A DNA stretch of 57,477 bases from Acholeplasmatales bacterium (lineage in GTDB: Bacteria; Bacillota_I; Bacilli_A; Acholeplasmatales; Acholeplasmataceae): positions 1-57,477 of the forward strand of contig JAITXJ010000004.1 of assembly GCA_031284745.1 (NCBI GenBank), written 5' to 3'. The notes below the pieces were generated by a model, which saw only the letters and a program-made list of their open reading frames with translations, searched no databases and was not told the DNA's origin. The position numbers and the translations under genes were made by a program. Within the stretch, counting starts at the first letter, position 1; every line of letters starts with the position of its first letter. Shown one piece after another: positions 10,026-18,323 of this stretch.

Positions 10026-13000
10026 ATGAAAAAATATAGTTTAATCTTAATTTGTTTTTGTTTAGGAATTTTCTTAGCTTGTACTAGTAGTGCTAAAATA
10101 AAGCTTAGTTTTATTTTACCTTGGAGTGATTTATCACCCATCGAATCGCGATACGTGGAAGCCAACTTACCTTTTAATCAAAAATTACCGAGCATCAACT
10201 ATCCGGGGTACGAATTTCAAGGTTGGTATTTAGATGAAAATTATACTAACTCCTTAAGTGAAAATTATACCAGCGCTAGTGATCTTTCCCTTTGGGCTAA
10301 ATTAGATTTAATTACTTACCAAGTAAATTATCTCTACCCGCAAAATTCCGCCGCCGTTTTCAATAATAATAACCCCGACCATTTTAATATTCGGGAAGTG
10401 ATCATTTTTAATGATCCCTTAGTGAGCAGTGGCTTTGTCTTTAATGGCTGGTTTCTAGATGAAAATTATCACCAACCAGTTACTCAGCTAGCCCATCTTT
10501 CAACCAATCAAAATATTTATGGGCAAGTGAGTGTCGAAGGTGGAGGGAACATTGTACCTTCCATCCATTTAACTCTTTTAGAAGATAACTTTTACACCGG
10601 CTTTGCTTATCAATTAAGTGCAACGATTACTCCTTTAATGATTAGTCAAAGTTTTACTTATTCTAGTAGCGATGAGGCGATCGCCACCGTAAACAGCGAA
10701 GGTTTAATAACCATTTTAAGTGCTGGGATGGTCACTATTAGCGTATCTTGTCTTTACCAGGGAACACTAGTTAGCGCCACCATCACGATTAGCACCCAAA
10801 GTGGACCAATTACTTATCAAGTTATTTTTCATATCGGTAGTCAGTCCTTTAATCAACAGGTCAATAATGGCTCTAGCGTGGATGTTCCCAATATAGAAGG
10901 AGTTTATGTCACTAATTGGTATACCGACTCCGCACTTACCAATCTCTATTTGGGAGATTTTTCGATTACCAGTGACTTAGAACTATGGGCTCAATATCAT
11001 AATTTAAGTCGTTTTATTGTCGATTTTAGTGCTTGTACTTATTTAGATCTCATCGATTCGCTCTGGATTAATTATTACCTCGAAGGGGCCGAAACTAATA
11101 GTTCACAAGCTTTACAGCTCTTAAGTGGAGAAACAAAGAAATTTTATACCTACATCGACGAAAGCCAACGATTGTTAATTCGTGGCTATGAAGTAGGCTT
11201 TTACCAACCAAGTAGCCTCGTAACTGATAAATTATCCAATTGGCTAAACGAAGACCCTGGAATGGGTGATATTTATCTTTACTTCCTAGATGGACCATGG
11301 GTTAGCACTAAATTTCAAATTACCAAAGATCCAACTAATCAAAAGATTTTATCCTTTGATGGGGCCACCCTTAGTGGTTTCTTGGCCTATGATTTAGGTG
11401 TTAATCTTTATTTTAATGGTTATTTAGATACCATCCATTGGACTCTCAGCGATGGTGAAGGCAGTGGAGTGGAGGAAATAATTTATCAACTAGCTTTTGC
11501 TTGTGAGTTATCAATTACTTATGCGAGCATTTATTTCCACCAATTTAATGTCGTCAAAATTGCTAAAGAGTCGACCCCGATTTATTTTGATGAATTTGAT
11601 CTCATTACCATCGATACTTCCTACAACTTAGAAGGTTTCGTCAATGGTTGGAACGGCAATACATGGAAAGCCACCAGGGCTAACCTCGTTAGTGAAGTCG
11701 GCATTAGTGTGAATGCTTTAAATGTTGATTACAGTGTCGGAGATAGTTTTAATGCCAGCGATATCGAAGTTCGCATCCTTTATAGCAATGCTACTTCCAC
11801 CCTTCTTAGTTACCCAAGTTATCAAATCAGTGGCTTTAATACCGCCACTCCTGGTCAAAAGAGTGTCACTATTAGTTATGCTACCTTCAGTGCGGTTTAT
11901 GATATTTATGTCAGTGCGGTGGGAGTCAGTTTAGTAAGCATCGAAGTGGATGCTGCGGGGGCTCAAGTGGTGTTTTTTCAAGGGGAACCCTACAATAGCA
12001 CGAATTTAATTTTAATTGGACATTATTCCGATAGTTCGACTAGCAATATTAGTATTACTGCCATCACTAATAACTCCACCGATACTTTAGGAGTCATCAG
12101 TGTTGATGTTTATCACGATAGTCTATCCACCAGTTATAATATCACGATTGTAGAAATTTATGTGGAATTTAATTTTTCTTCAGTCATTCATACGACCACA
12201 AGCTATGGCGCAAGCCTCAGTTTTCCGACTTATAGTGTTCCTGGTACTTATGTGGATGGCTGGTATTTAGATAGTTTACTCACCAGTCCTTATAGTGGTA
12301 ATCTCGATGATATTACCGAAATCTTAGTTCTCTGGCCGAAAATTTTAAATAGTACAAAATTTGTTTTTGATATCACAATTACCAGCTCCTGGGTACCCGT
12401 TGTTAGTAATTATCTAGTACATTACTATGGAGTCGATGTCAATAATGGCAATGGTAGTGGTAGTTATGGCGCCGATGATAATTTTCTTACCTTAACGATC
12501 AGCGGTCTTCAGGCTTGGGTTTATCTGCCAGTTGAACATGAGGGATTAGTAAGTGGCTTCGAATTTCTTTTCACCCAAAACTCTCAACAAAAAGCTTCCA
12601 ATTGGTTAATTTTTACAGCTAGTCTGAATAATACCGAAGTAAAGCCAATTTTCGTGAATAGTTGGTTAGGTGATACTTTCTTATTAACTTTAGCTGCCGA
12701 AAATATTTGGACGATCGCCATCGATGGAAGTTTTTTGAATAGTTGGAGTCCAACTGTCTACTGGCTAAGAGTAGTTATCTATATCAATCAAGTAGCCTAT
12801 ACGATTAATTTACAGGGTAGTGGAACCGAAGGCAGTGATAATGTCGTTTTAGCAACTATTTATACTTTTGTTTTAGTGGCGGAATTAAATATTGACTACT
12901 TAGAAATTTGGTTTTGTCAGTATGAATATGGAAGTCATCAACACAAGGGTAGCATCCATATTGACCCCGCCATTGCTAGTGGTCAAACACTCAGCGGAAC

Positions 13001-13049
13001 CGATAATTGGAGCGGTAATACCTGGAGTCCCCTTTGGAGTAATTCATGA
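10026..13049 (+). CDS. Large modular surface lipoprotein of the glucan operon
   Basis: I do not recognise the whole protein. It has a lipoprotein signal (IFLAC, lipidated C19) and then InlB-type repeats (GWYLDENY and GWFLDENY cores, about residues 45-170). A Big_2-like Ig domain follows (about 178-255, SSSDEAIATVNSEGLITILSAG), then a third InlB-like repeat. An unknown module (about 329-550) is followed by Ig-like stretches (about 560-720) and another GWYLD repeat. A second copy of the unknown module ends the protein (about 778-1007). No catalytic motif is seen. Its place between the permease and an amylase suggests a glucan-binding scaffold, but this is inference. It overlaps the next gene by ATGA. 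Confidence 0.8.
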   Translation: MKKYSLILICFCLGIFLACTSSAKIKLSFILPWSDLSPIESRYVEANLPFNQKLPSINYPGYEFQGWYLDENYTNSLSENYTSASDLSLWAKLDLITYQVNYLYPQNSAAVFNNNNPDHFNIREVIIFNDPLVSSGFVFNGWFLDENYHQPVTQLAHLSTNQNIYGQVSVEGGGNIVPSIHLTLLEDNFYTGFAYQLSATITPLMISQSFTYSSSDEAIATVNSEGLITILSAGMVTISVSCLYQGTLVSATITISTQSGPITYQVIFHIGSQSFNQQVNNGSSVDVPNIEGVYVTNWYTDSALTNLYLGDFSITSDLELWAQYHNLSRFIVDFSACTYLDLIDSLWINYYLEGAETNSSQALQLLSGETKKFYTYIDESQRLLIRGYEVGFYQPSSLVTDKLSNWLNEDPGMGDIYLYFLDGPWVSTKFQITKDPTNQKILSFDGATLSGFLAYDLGVNLYFNGYLDTIHWTLSDGEGSGVEEIIYQLAFACELSITYASIYFHQFNVVKIAKESTPIYFDEFDLITIDTSYNLEGFVNGWNGNTWKATRANLVSEVGISVNALNVDYSVGDSFNASDIEVRILYSNATSTLLSYPSYQISGFNTATPGQKSVTISYATFSAVYDIYVSAVGVSLVSIEVDAAGAQVVFFQGEPYNSTNLILIGHYSDSSTSNISITAITNNSTDTLGVISVDVYHDSLSTSYNITIVEIYVEFNFSSVIHTTTSYGASLSFPTYSVPGTYVDGWYLDSLLTSPYSGNLDDITEILVLWPKILNSTKFVFDITITSSWVPVVSNYLVHYYGVDVNNGNGSGSYGADDNFLTLTISGLQAWVYLPVEHEGLVSGFEFLFTQNSQQKASNWLIFTASLNNTEVKPIFVNSWLGDTFLLTLAAENIWTIAIDGSFLNSWSPTVYWLRVVIYINQVAYTINLQGSGTEGSDNVVLATIYTFVLVAELNIDYLEIWFCQYEYGSHQHKGSIHIDPAIASGQTLSGTDNWSGNTWSPLWSNS

Positions 13050-15625
13050 AAAAATTCTTAACTCTTCTAATTTTTAGTCTAACCATCTTTTTACTTTTCG
13101 CCGCTTGTAGTAAAATTCAAATTATTTATTACAGCGTTAGTTTTGATGCTAATGGTGGCATCGGAAACCTTGATCCCCTACGGGTCGAAGAAGGTCAAAA
13201 AATCAAATATCCGAGTGCAACGCAAAGTCTTTTCCACCCCCAAAATCTGATTTTTAATGGCTGGTCACTAGATATTAATGGGCAAAAAATGTGGAACTTT
13301 AAATACGACATCGTCGAATCTGATCTTACCCTTTATGCTACCTGGATCGATGAATCAAACTACATGAACAGTGTGGCCTCTTGGGCTACGAGTGGTTATT
13401 TATATTTACATTATCTCCGTTATGAAAATAATATCGATGATTATAACCAATGGAATTTATGGATTTGGGCTTTTGCACCCCTGCGATATGAAGGCATAAC
13501 AGCCGAATTTGAACGCTTTGATTCCACCGGAGCGATTGCTGGGATCGATCTGAACCGCAGCTATAATAATGCTGGCTGGCACAATGATGGCAGTGGTCCT
13601 GATAATCTTTACGCGGATTTCTATCAAACCGAAATTATTGGCTTTTTAATTGTCTTCAAAGAATCGAAAAGTAAATCGGTTGGCATGTGGCAAAGTGATG
13701 GTGGTAACACCTACGTTAGCGGCATTCAAGTGGCCCTCGATGAGTGGGGAAGTGTTCATATCTTTTGTAAACAGGATATTGTTGGTGATTATACCATCAG
13801 TGCTCCCAATAATGCTATCAGCGAAAACCCTTATGAAAATCTCGATGATCATCAAGGTAATTCTAATTATTTAGCTAATCAACAAATGCCGGGGCTTAGT
13901 AACCCTAATGAATTAATTAGCGATGGCGCTTATACTTATGTTAACTCTTCCTTAGATAACTCTTCGCTTAAAACCACGACCAGTGATGAATTCTTTGGTG
14001 TCGGCTATCAAATTCAAGTCTCGAGTTTTAGTGATAGTAATGGCGATGGTTTTGGTGATATTAAAGGCATCACCAATAATTTAAATTATTTAGAAGATTT
14101 AGGGGTTAAAGTACTCTGGTTAACACCTGTTCAGCTAGCAAATAATTATCATGGTTATGATGTCATTGATTTTTATGAAATCGATCCCCGTTTTGGAACC
14201 AAGGCTGATTATGAGGAACTGCTCCAACAAGCTCACCATAAAGGAATGAAAGTTTTAATGGACCTCGTCATCAATCACACCGCCAATAATTCGCGATGGT
14301 TTAAAGATAGTGCCTTATTTAAAGAAATAACGGTCACCGATAAAAATGGTCTAACCTATAGTGCTCCGGCTCGTAGTTTATTTACTTGGCGCGATGATCC
14401 TACTAGTACTACCGATAATACGGGCACTCCTATTTGGTATCCATATTCTACCTATGGTTATTATTATTACTCCAGTTTTTCCTCCAATATGCCGGAGCTC
14501 AATTATGATTATCAACCAACACGAGACGCTATTATTAATGTGGCGGAATATTGGTTAAATTTTGGACTCGATGGGTTTCGTTTAGATGCGGTCAAGCATG
14601 TCTATACTTCTTTGGAAGTTCAATCACCGCAAACTGGTGATACTTTTGCGGGAGAAATGGGCAATCGTTATGAAGCCAATGTAACTAAGAATAATAATTT
14701 CTTTAATGAATTTAGTGCTAGATTAAAAAGCATTAAGCAAGAGTGTTTTATCGTGGGCGAAAACTTTGACGGCAATAACGACAATATCGCCCCTTATGTC
14801 AAATCGATCGATTCACAATTTAGTTTTCCTGCTCTATATTCCCTTTCTAGCCAATTTGACTCTCCTAACCCCAATGGAGATTATTACCAAAGTGGATATT
14901 ATCAATTTAAAAATAATCGCCTAAGTGGCACGCCTGAGGGAAGTGTTTTCATTGATTCCCCTTTTACTTCTAATCATGATGTTATTCGCGCAATTAACTT
15001 TGTCTCTGGCGCTCCTAGCGGCTTTTATGGATCTAAAAACATCAAAGCGGTCAATCGTGACTATTATGAGGCCAGAGCCAAACTTTGGGCTTCGATTATC
15101 ATCACTCTACCGGGTCTACCTTGGATCTTTTATGGTGATGAACTAGGAATGACTTCTAATCTTTACCCCAATGAATACGGCAATGCTGAGTCATTCATGG
15201 ATCGCTATTACCGCCAACCATTTAAATGGGAATATGGAAAAACTCCAACCACCACCAGTTTTTATGTGGAAGCGTGGTTGGTCAATTGGGACCCTTATAA
15301 TGCTACTCTCTTTGGTGTTAAGGAACAAAGCTTGCTTCCTAATTCGGTACTCAACCATTACAAAGATCTGATTCATTTAAAAAATGAACTTTTAGCCATC
15401 AATCGCGGAGATATTTATATGTGGAATAATGCCACTCCGGGAGTTTTAGTTTATGAAAGAAGATATTTAAGTTCCCGGGTTCTTGTTTATCATAATATGA
15501 ACAATTATCCGATTGCCAACTATCAATTTAGTGGAGAAAATTACCGAGGAAGTGCTCAGTATTTACAAAGCGGTTCCAGTATTACAAGTCTAGGTGCTTA
15601 CCAAAGTGCCATCTTTATTTTGTAA
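13046..15625 (+). CDS. GH13 alpha-amylase/neopullulanase-like lipoprotein
   Basis: This is a surface-anchored alpha-glucan hydrolase. The lipoprotein signal ends LFAAC with lipidated C21. One InlB repeat (SVSFDANGGIG, GWSLD) follows. Next is a CBM41-like domain (YLHYLRYENNIDDYNQWNLWIW), the same type as in the pullulanase. The GH13 barrel starts near residue 315 (FFGVGYQIQVSSFSDSNGDG, a calcium-loop-like segment). Catalytic regions are D406LVINHT, nucleophile D514 in GFRLD, acid/base E572 in VGENFD and D645 in SNHDV. The exact bond specificity (alpha-1,4 endo, neopullulanase or maltogenic) cannot be read off. It is the last gene of the operon; I see no strong terminator behind it. Confidence 0.88.
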   Translation: MKKFLTLLIFSLTIFLLFAACSKIQIIYYSVSFDANGGIGNLDPLRVEEGQKIKYPSATQSLFHPQNLIFNGWSLDINGQKMWNFKYDIVESDLTLYATWIDESNYMNSVASWATSGYLYLHYLRYENNIDDYNQWNLWIWAFAPLRYEGITAEFERFDSTGAIAGIDLNRSYNNAGWHNDGSGPDNLYADFYQTEIIGFLIVFKESKSKSVGMWQSDGGNTYVSGIQVALDEWGSVHIFCKQDIVGDYTISAPNNAISENPYENLDDHQGNSNYLANQQMPGLSNPNELISDGAYTYVNSSLDNSSLKTTTSDEFFGVGYQIQVSSFSDSNGDGFGDIKGITNNLNYLEDLGVKVLWLTPVQLANNYHGYDVIDFYEIDPRFGTKADYEELLQQAHHKGMKVLMDLVINHTANNSRWFKDSALFKEITVTDKNGLTYSAPARSLFTWRDDPTSTTDNTGTPIWYPYSTYGYYYYSSFSSNMPELNYDYQPTRDAIINVAEYWLNFGLDGFRLDAVKHVYTSLEVQSPQTGDTFAGEMGNRYEANVTKNNNFFNEFSARLKSIKQECFIVGENFDGNNDNIAPYVKSIDSQFSFPALYSLSSQFDSPNPNGDYYQSGYYQFKNNRLSGTPEGSVFIDSPFTSNHDVIRAINFVSGAPSGFYGSKNIKAVNRDYYEARAKLWASIIITLPGLPWIFYGDELGMTSNLYPNEYGNAESFMDRYYRQPFKWEYGKTPTTTSFYVEAWLVNWDPYNATLFGVKEQSLLPNSVLNHYKDLIHLKNELLAINRGDIYMWNNATPGVLVYERRYLSSRVLVYHNMNNYPIANYQFSGENYRGSAQYLQSGSSITSLGAYQSAIFIL

Positions 15626-15868
15626 ATAATTTATTAAACTTAACTTACTAGTCCAAAAAAACTATTAATAATTAAAAAGAAAACTAAAGATTAAGAAATT
15701 GCTAAAAAGATGGCTATTTGATAGTTTTTCTTTTAAAAAAATAATCAAACAGTTGCAATGCTACGAAAAACTTTAAGACGACCAAAGAAGGAAAAAAATA
15801 TTTGAACCAGATATTAAGATAGTTGGCGAAAAACGCAATAAAAAAATGAGAAAATACCAAAAAAGTTA

Positions 15869-15874
15869 TATAAT
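15869..15874 (+). promoter_or_regulatory. -10 box upstream of hpf
   Basis: A perfect TATAAT lies 26 nt before the hpf ATG, followed by a good Shine-Dalgarno (AAAGGAG). The -35 region is poor. The 275-nt gap before hpf otherwise shows only an imperfect, widely spaced inverted repeat and no gene. Confidence 0.5.
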
Positions 15875-15900
15875 ATTAGTAGAGTTAAAAGGAGTTTAAA

Positions 15901-16443
15901 ATGAATTTAGAAATTTTAGGAAAAGAAGGCTATGTGATTAGTGAACATGAAAAACAATTAGTTGAACAAGCCCTTCAAAAGATTAAAAGAATTTTTGGTA
16001 GTGAAGTAAGTGGTACAACGAAGGCCCAAATTAAAAAGGGACTTAATAATGTTTACAAGGTAGAAATTACCATCAATGTTTTAAACACAAATTTTCGTAG
16101 TGAGGATGTTGACAAGAGTATCAAAAAAGCAATTAATAAAGCTTCCGATAAATTATTTTCCCAATTAGTTCGCGGAAAAGAAAAAATTAAAAATCGTTTC
16201 TCGCGGCGGGGTAGTAAAATTGAATTAAATTTTGAAAACATTCAGGAAGTTGATGAAATCGCTCCGGGAATGCAAGTGAAAGTCAAAGAAATAATCCTGA
16301 ACGAAATTTCATTAGAAGATGCCATCTTTGAACTAGAACAAATTGGCCATACATTTTATGTTTATAAAGATCTTGACAATCATAAAACCTGCGTCGTATA
16401 CAAACGTAACGATGGTAATTATGGGGTAATTGAAACTCAATAA
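15901..16443 (+). CDS. hpf: Long-form ribosome hibernation promoting factor
   Basis: This is a stationary-phase factor that binds the 30S decoding centre and, in its long form, pairs ribosomes into inactive 100S dimers. The N-terminal S30AE domain (about 1-100) is followed by a linker and the C-terminal dimerisation domain (about 120-180: SLEDAIFELEQIGHTFYVYKD, then VVYKRNDGNYGVIE). Its length of 180 residues is normal for the long form of Bacillota. It is a single gene with SD AAAGGAG, and its stop lies one base from the end of the convergent rarA gene. Confidence 0.95.
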   Translation: MNLEILGKEGYVISEHEKQLVEQALQKIKRIFGSEVSGTTKAQIKKGLNNVYKVEITINVLNTNFRSEDVDKSIKKAINKASDKLFSQLVRGKEKIKNRFSRRGSKIELNFENIQEVDEIAPGMQVKVKEIILNEISLEDAIFELEQIGHTFYVYKDLDNHKTCVVYKRNDGNYGVIETQ

Positions 16444-16444
16444 T

Positions 16445-17662
16445 TTATTTTAATTTTTTTATTTTTTTAATATATTCGTTGCGATCCACTAAAGACTTTT
16501 CATAATCTGAGTCCATTTTACCGAAGTAAAATCGCTGATCTTTTATTTCTATTGGCAGATAAGATTGATCGTTTAAGGAATTGGAATCATTATGGGGATA
16601 GTGATAAATTTGGGGATTTAGTTTAATCTTAGCATTGATCGCATGATTAGGAGTTTTATAGTTGGGATTATTTTGGACAAACTCTAAGGCGTTCTCGATA
16701 GCAGTATTGGCGGTATTGGATTTAACCGAAAGAGCCATTTCAATGACAATATTCGCTAGGGGTTTACAAGCTTCAGGAAAACCTAATTGGGTAGCGGCTT
16801 CTAAAGCGGCATTCACCCGCAAACCAATATTCGGATTGGCTAAACCAATATCTTCATAAGCGATAACCATTAATCTTCTTTGAATGATTTTTAAATCACC
16901 AAGGGTAATAAGCTTGGCCAAATAGTAAAGACTAGCATCAACATCACTGCCCCTAATTGATTTTTGTAAAGCACTTAACAATTCATAATAGTAATCTTGA
17001 TTTTTATCCAGCAAAATATTGGGCTTCAAAGTAATTTTGGTTAAATTACTCAAGGTAAGGTTTTTATCATCGAGAACTAAAAGGGTTTCTAAAAGATTTA
17101 AGGCTGAGCGAGCTTCGTTGTTGGATACTTGCGCAATAGCTTCAAAAACTCCCTCCTCAATATTAAGTGCTAAATCTTTGACCGCTCTTTGTAATAAGGT
17201 GATGATATCTTGCTTTAAAAGATCCTTGAGTTCAAATATTTGACAACGTGATCTAATGGCGATATTCACCGCGTGATAAGGACTTAAAGTGGTCAAACCA
17301 ATTAAATAAACTTTACCAGCTTCCAGATAGGGGAGGAGTACTTCTTGAATATTATTATTCATCCGATGAATCTCATCGACAATTAAAATGATGCTATGAT
17401 AATAGGTAACATCTAAAATCTGTTTTAATTTATTTTTATCATCTGTCGAGGCATTAAATAAGTAATAGTCCTCCTTACTTTCTAAACAAAAGCATTTAGC
17501 GATCGTAGTCTTACCAACGCCAGGATTACCATAAAGAATAAAACTAAAATATTTCTTCGAAGCAATCATTTTACGAAAAATTCCTTCCGGTCCAATCAGA
17601 TGTTGGTGAGAAACGATATCATTAAATTGGGTTGGCCTTAAAAAATAAGAAAGTGGTTCCAT
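16445..17662 (-). CDS. rarA: Replication-associated recombination protein A (AAA+ ATPase)
   Basis: RarA/MgsA acts at stalled replication forks and is related to clamp-loader subunits. Walker A GNPGVGKT is at 45-52, Walker B ILIVDEIHR has D96-E97, and the C-terminal half carries the tetramerisation region typical of the family (AYEDIGLANP, ANTAIENALEF). The length of 405 residues is a little short but complete. There is no Shine-Dalgarno: a -10 box ends 6 nt before the ATG, so the mRNA is predicted to be leaderless. It is divergent from apt. Confidence 0.93.
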   Translation of the reverse strand: MEPLSYFLRPTQFNDIVSHQHLIGPEGIFRKMIASKKYFSFILYGNPGVGKTTIAKCFCLESKEDYYLFNASTDDKNKLKQILDVTYYHSIILIVDEIHRMNNNIQEVLLPYLEAGKVYLIGLTTLSPYHAVNIAIRSRCQIFELKDLLKQDIITLLQRAVKDLALNIEEGVFEAIAQVSNNEARSALNLLETLLVLDDKNLTLSNLTKITLKPNILLDKNQDYYYELLSALQKSIRGSDVDASLYYLAKLITLGDLKIIQRRLMVIAYEDIGLANPNIGLRVNAALEAATQLGFPEACKPLANIVIEMALSVKSNTANTAIENALEFVQNNPNYKTPNHAINAKIKLNPQIYHYPHNDSNSLNDQSYLPIEIKDQRFYFGKMDSDYEKSLVDRNEYIKKIKKLK

Positions 17663-17674
17663 ATTATAATTATA
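17663..17674 (-). promoter_or_regulatory. Leaderless promoter of rarA
   Basis: On the minus strand TATAAT (17669-17674) is followed by 6 nt and then the rarA ATG, placing the transcription start on the start codon. No Shine-Dalgarno is possible. A second TATAAT directly abuts the ATG and is too close to serve as the -10 box. Confidence 0.6.
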
Positions 17675-17774
17675 TCTTATTTTGGGACTTTCGTTCGAAA
17701 AGTTGAAAACGATGATTTAGAAGGATATTTTTGGTCTTTATACCTTGAAAATATCGAAAATTTTTAAAAAGTGA

Positions 17775-17804
17775 TAGAATTATTTCGTAGTAAAACTACA
17801 GGAG
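17775..17804 (+). promoter_or_regulatory. apt promoter with 5'-terminal hairpin and SD
   Basis: TAGAAT (17775-17780) is a plausible -10 box. Its predicted start at about 17787 is the first base of a small hairpin (GTAGT, loop AAA, ACTAC; 17787-17799). The SD AGGAG (17800-17804) follows at once. The hairpin would cap the mRNA 5' end. Confidence 0.45.
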
Positions 17805-17809
17805 TACGT

Positions 17810-18322
17810 ATGGATTTAAAGAAATATATATGTAGTGTCAATAATTTCCCCAAAAAAGGTATCTTATTTCGCGATATTACCCCTCTGATGCAAGATGGTA
17901 AAGCTTTTCATTATGCTTGTGGCCAAATTATTAAATTTGCAAAAGAAGTGGGAGCTAATTTAGTGGTCGGTCCCGAAGCACGCGGCTTTATTTTTGGTTG
18001 TCCAATTAGTTACCAACTAAAAGTTGGCTTTGTCCCAGTTCGTAAACCTGGTAAACTACCACGCGAAACTATTTCTTTATCTTATGATTTAGAGTATGGT
18101 TCTAATACCTTGGAAGTGCATAAAGACGCCATTAAAAAAGGTGATAAAGTCTTAATCATCGATGATCTTTTAGCTACCGGGGGAACGACTAAAGCCACTG
18201 TCAATCTTGTCGAATCACTCGGAGGAATCGTCGTAGGATTAGCCTTCTTAGTGGAATTAATCGAATTAAACGGTCGACAAAAATTAGATGGTTATCCGGT
18301 TTTATCCCTGATGAAGTATTAA
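17810..18322 (+). CDS. apt: Adenine phosphoribosyltransferase
   Basis: This enzyme salvages adenine to AMP using PRPP. The PRPP-binding motif [14 protein letters not shown] and the flexible-loop region KPGKLPRE are present. ATG 17810 gives the standard 170 residues and has AGGAG 5 nt upstream. A longer frame from GTG 17771 would overlap the promoter and add 13 unconserved residues. It is followed after one base by rel, so purine salvage and alarmone synthesis are co-transcribed, as in many Bacillota. Confidence 0.95.
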   Translation: MDLKKYICSVNNFPKKGILFRDITPLMQDGKAFHYACGQIIKFAKEVGANLVVGPEARGFIFGCPISYQLKVGFVPVRKPGKLPRETISLSYDLEYGSNTLEVHKDAIKKGDKVLIIDDLLATGGTTKATVNLVESLGGIVVGLAFLVELIELNGRQKLDGYPVLSLMKY

Positions 18323-18323
18323 T

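Noticed and set aside
3316-15376. Many short open frames on both strands inside the glucan operon genes
   Set aside because: They are shadows of the long coding genes and have no SD or recognisable protein features.
15672-15740. Imperfect inverted repeat behind the glucan operon as a terminator
   Set aside because: The AT-only arms are mismatched and separated by a long loop, so a functional terminator is not supported.
17771-17809. GTG start extending apt
   Set aside because: It overlaps the -10 box; ATG 17810 has a proper SD and gives the normal family length.
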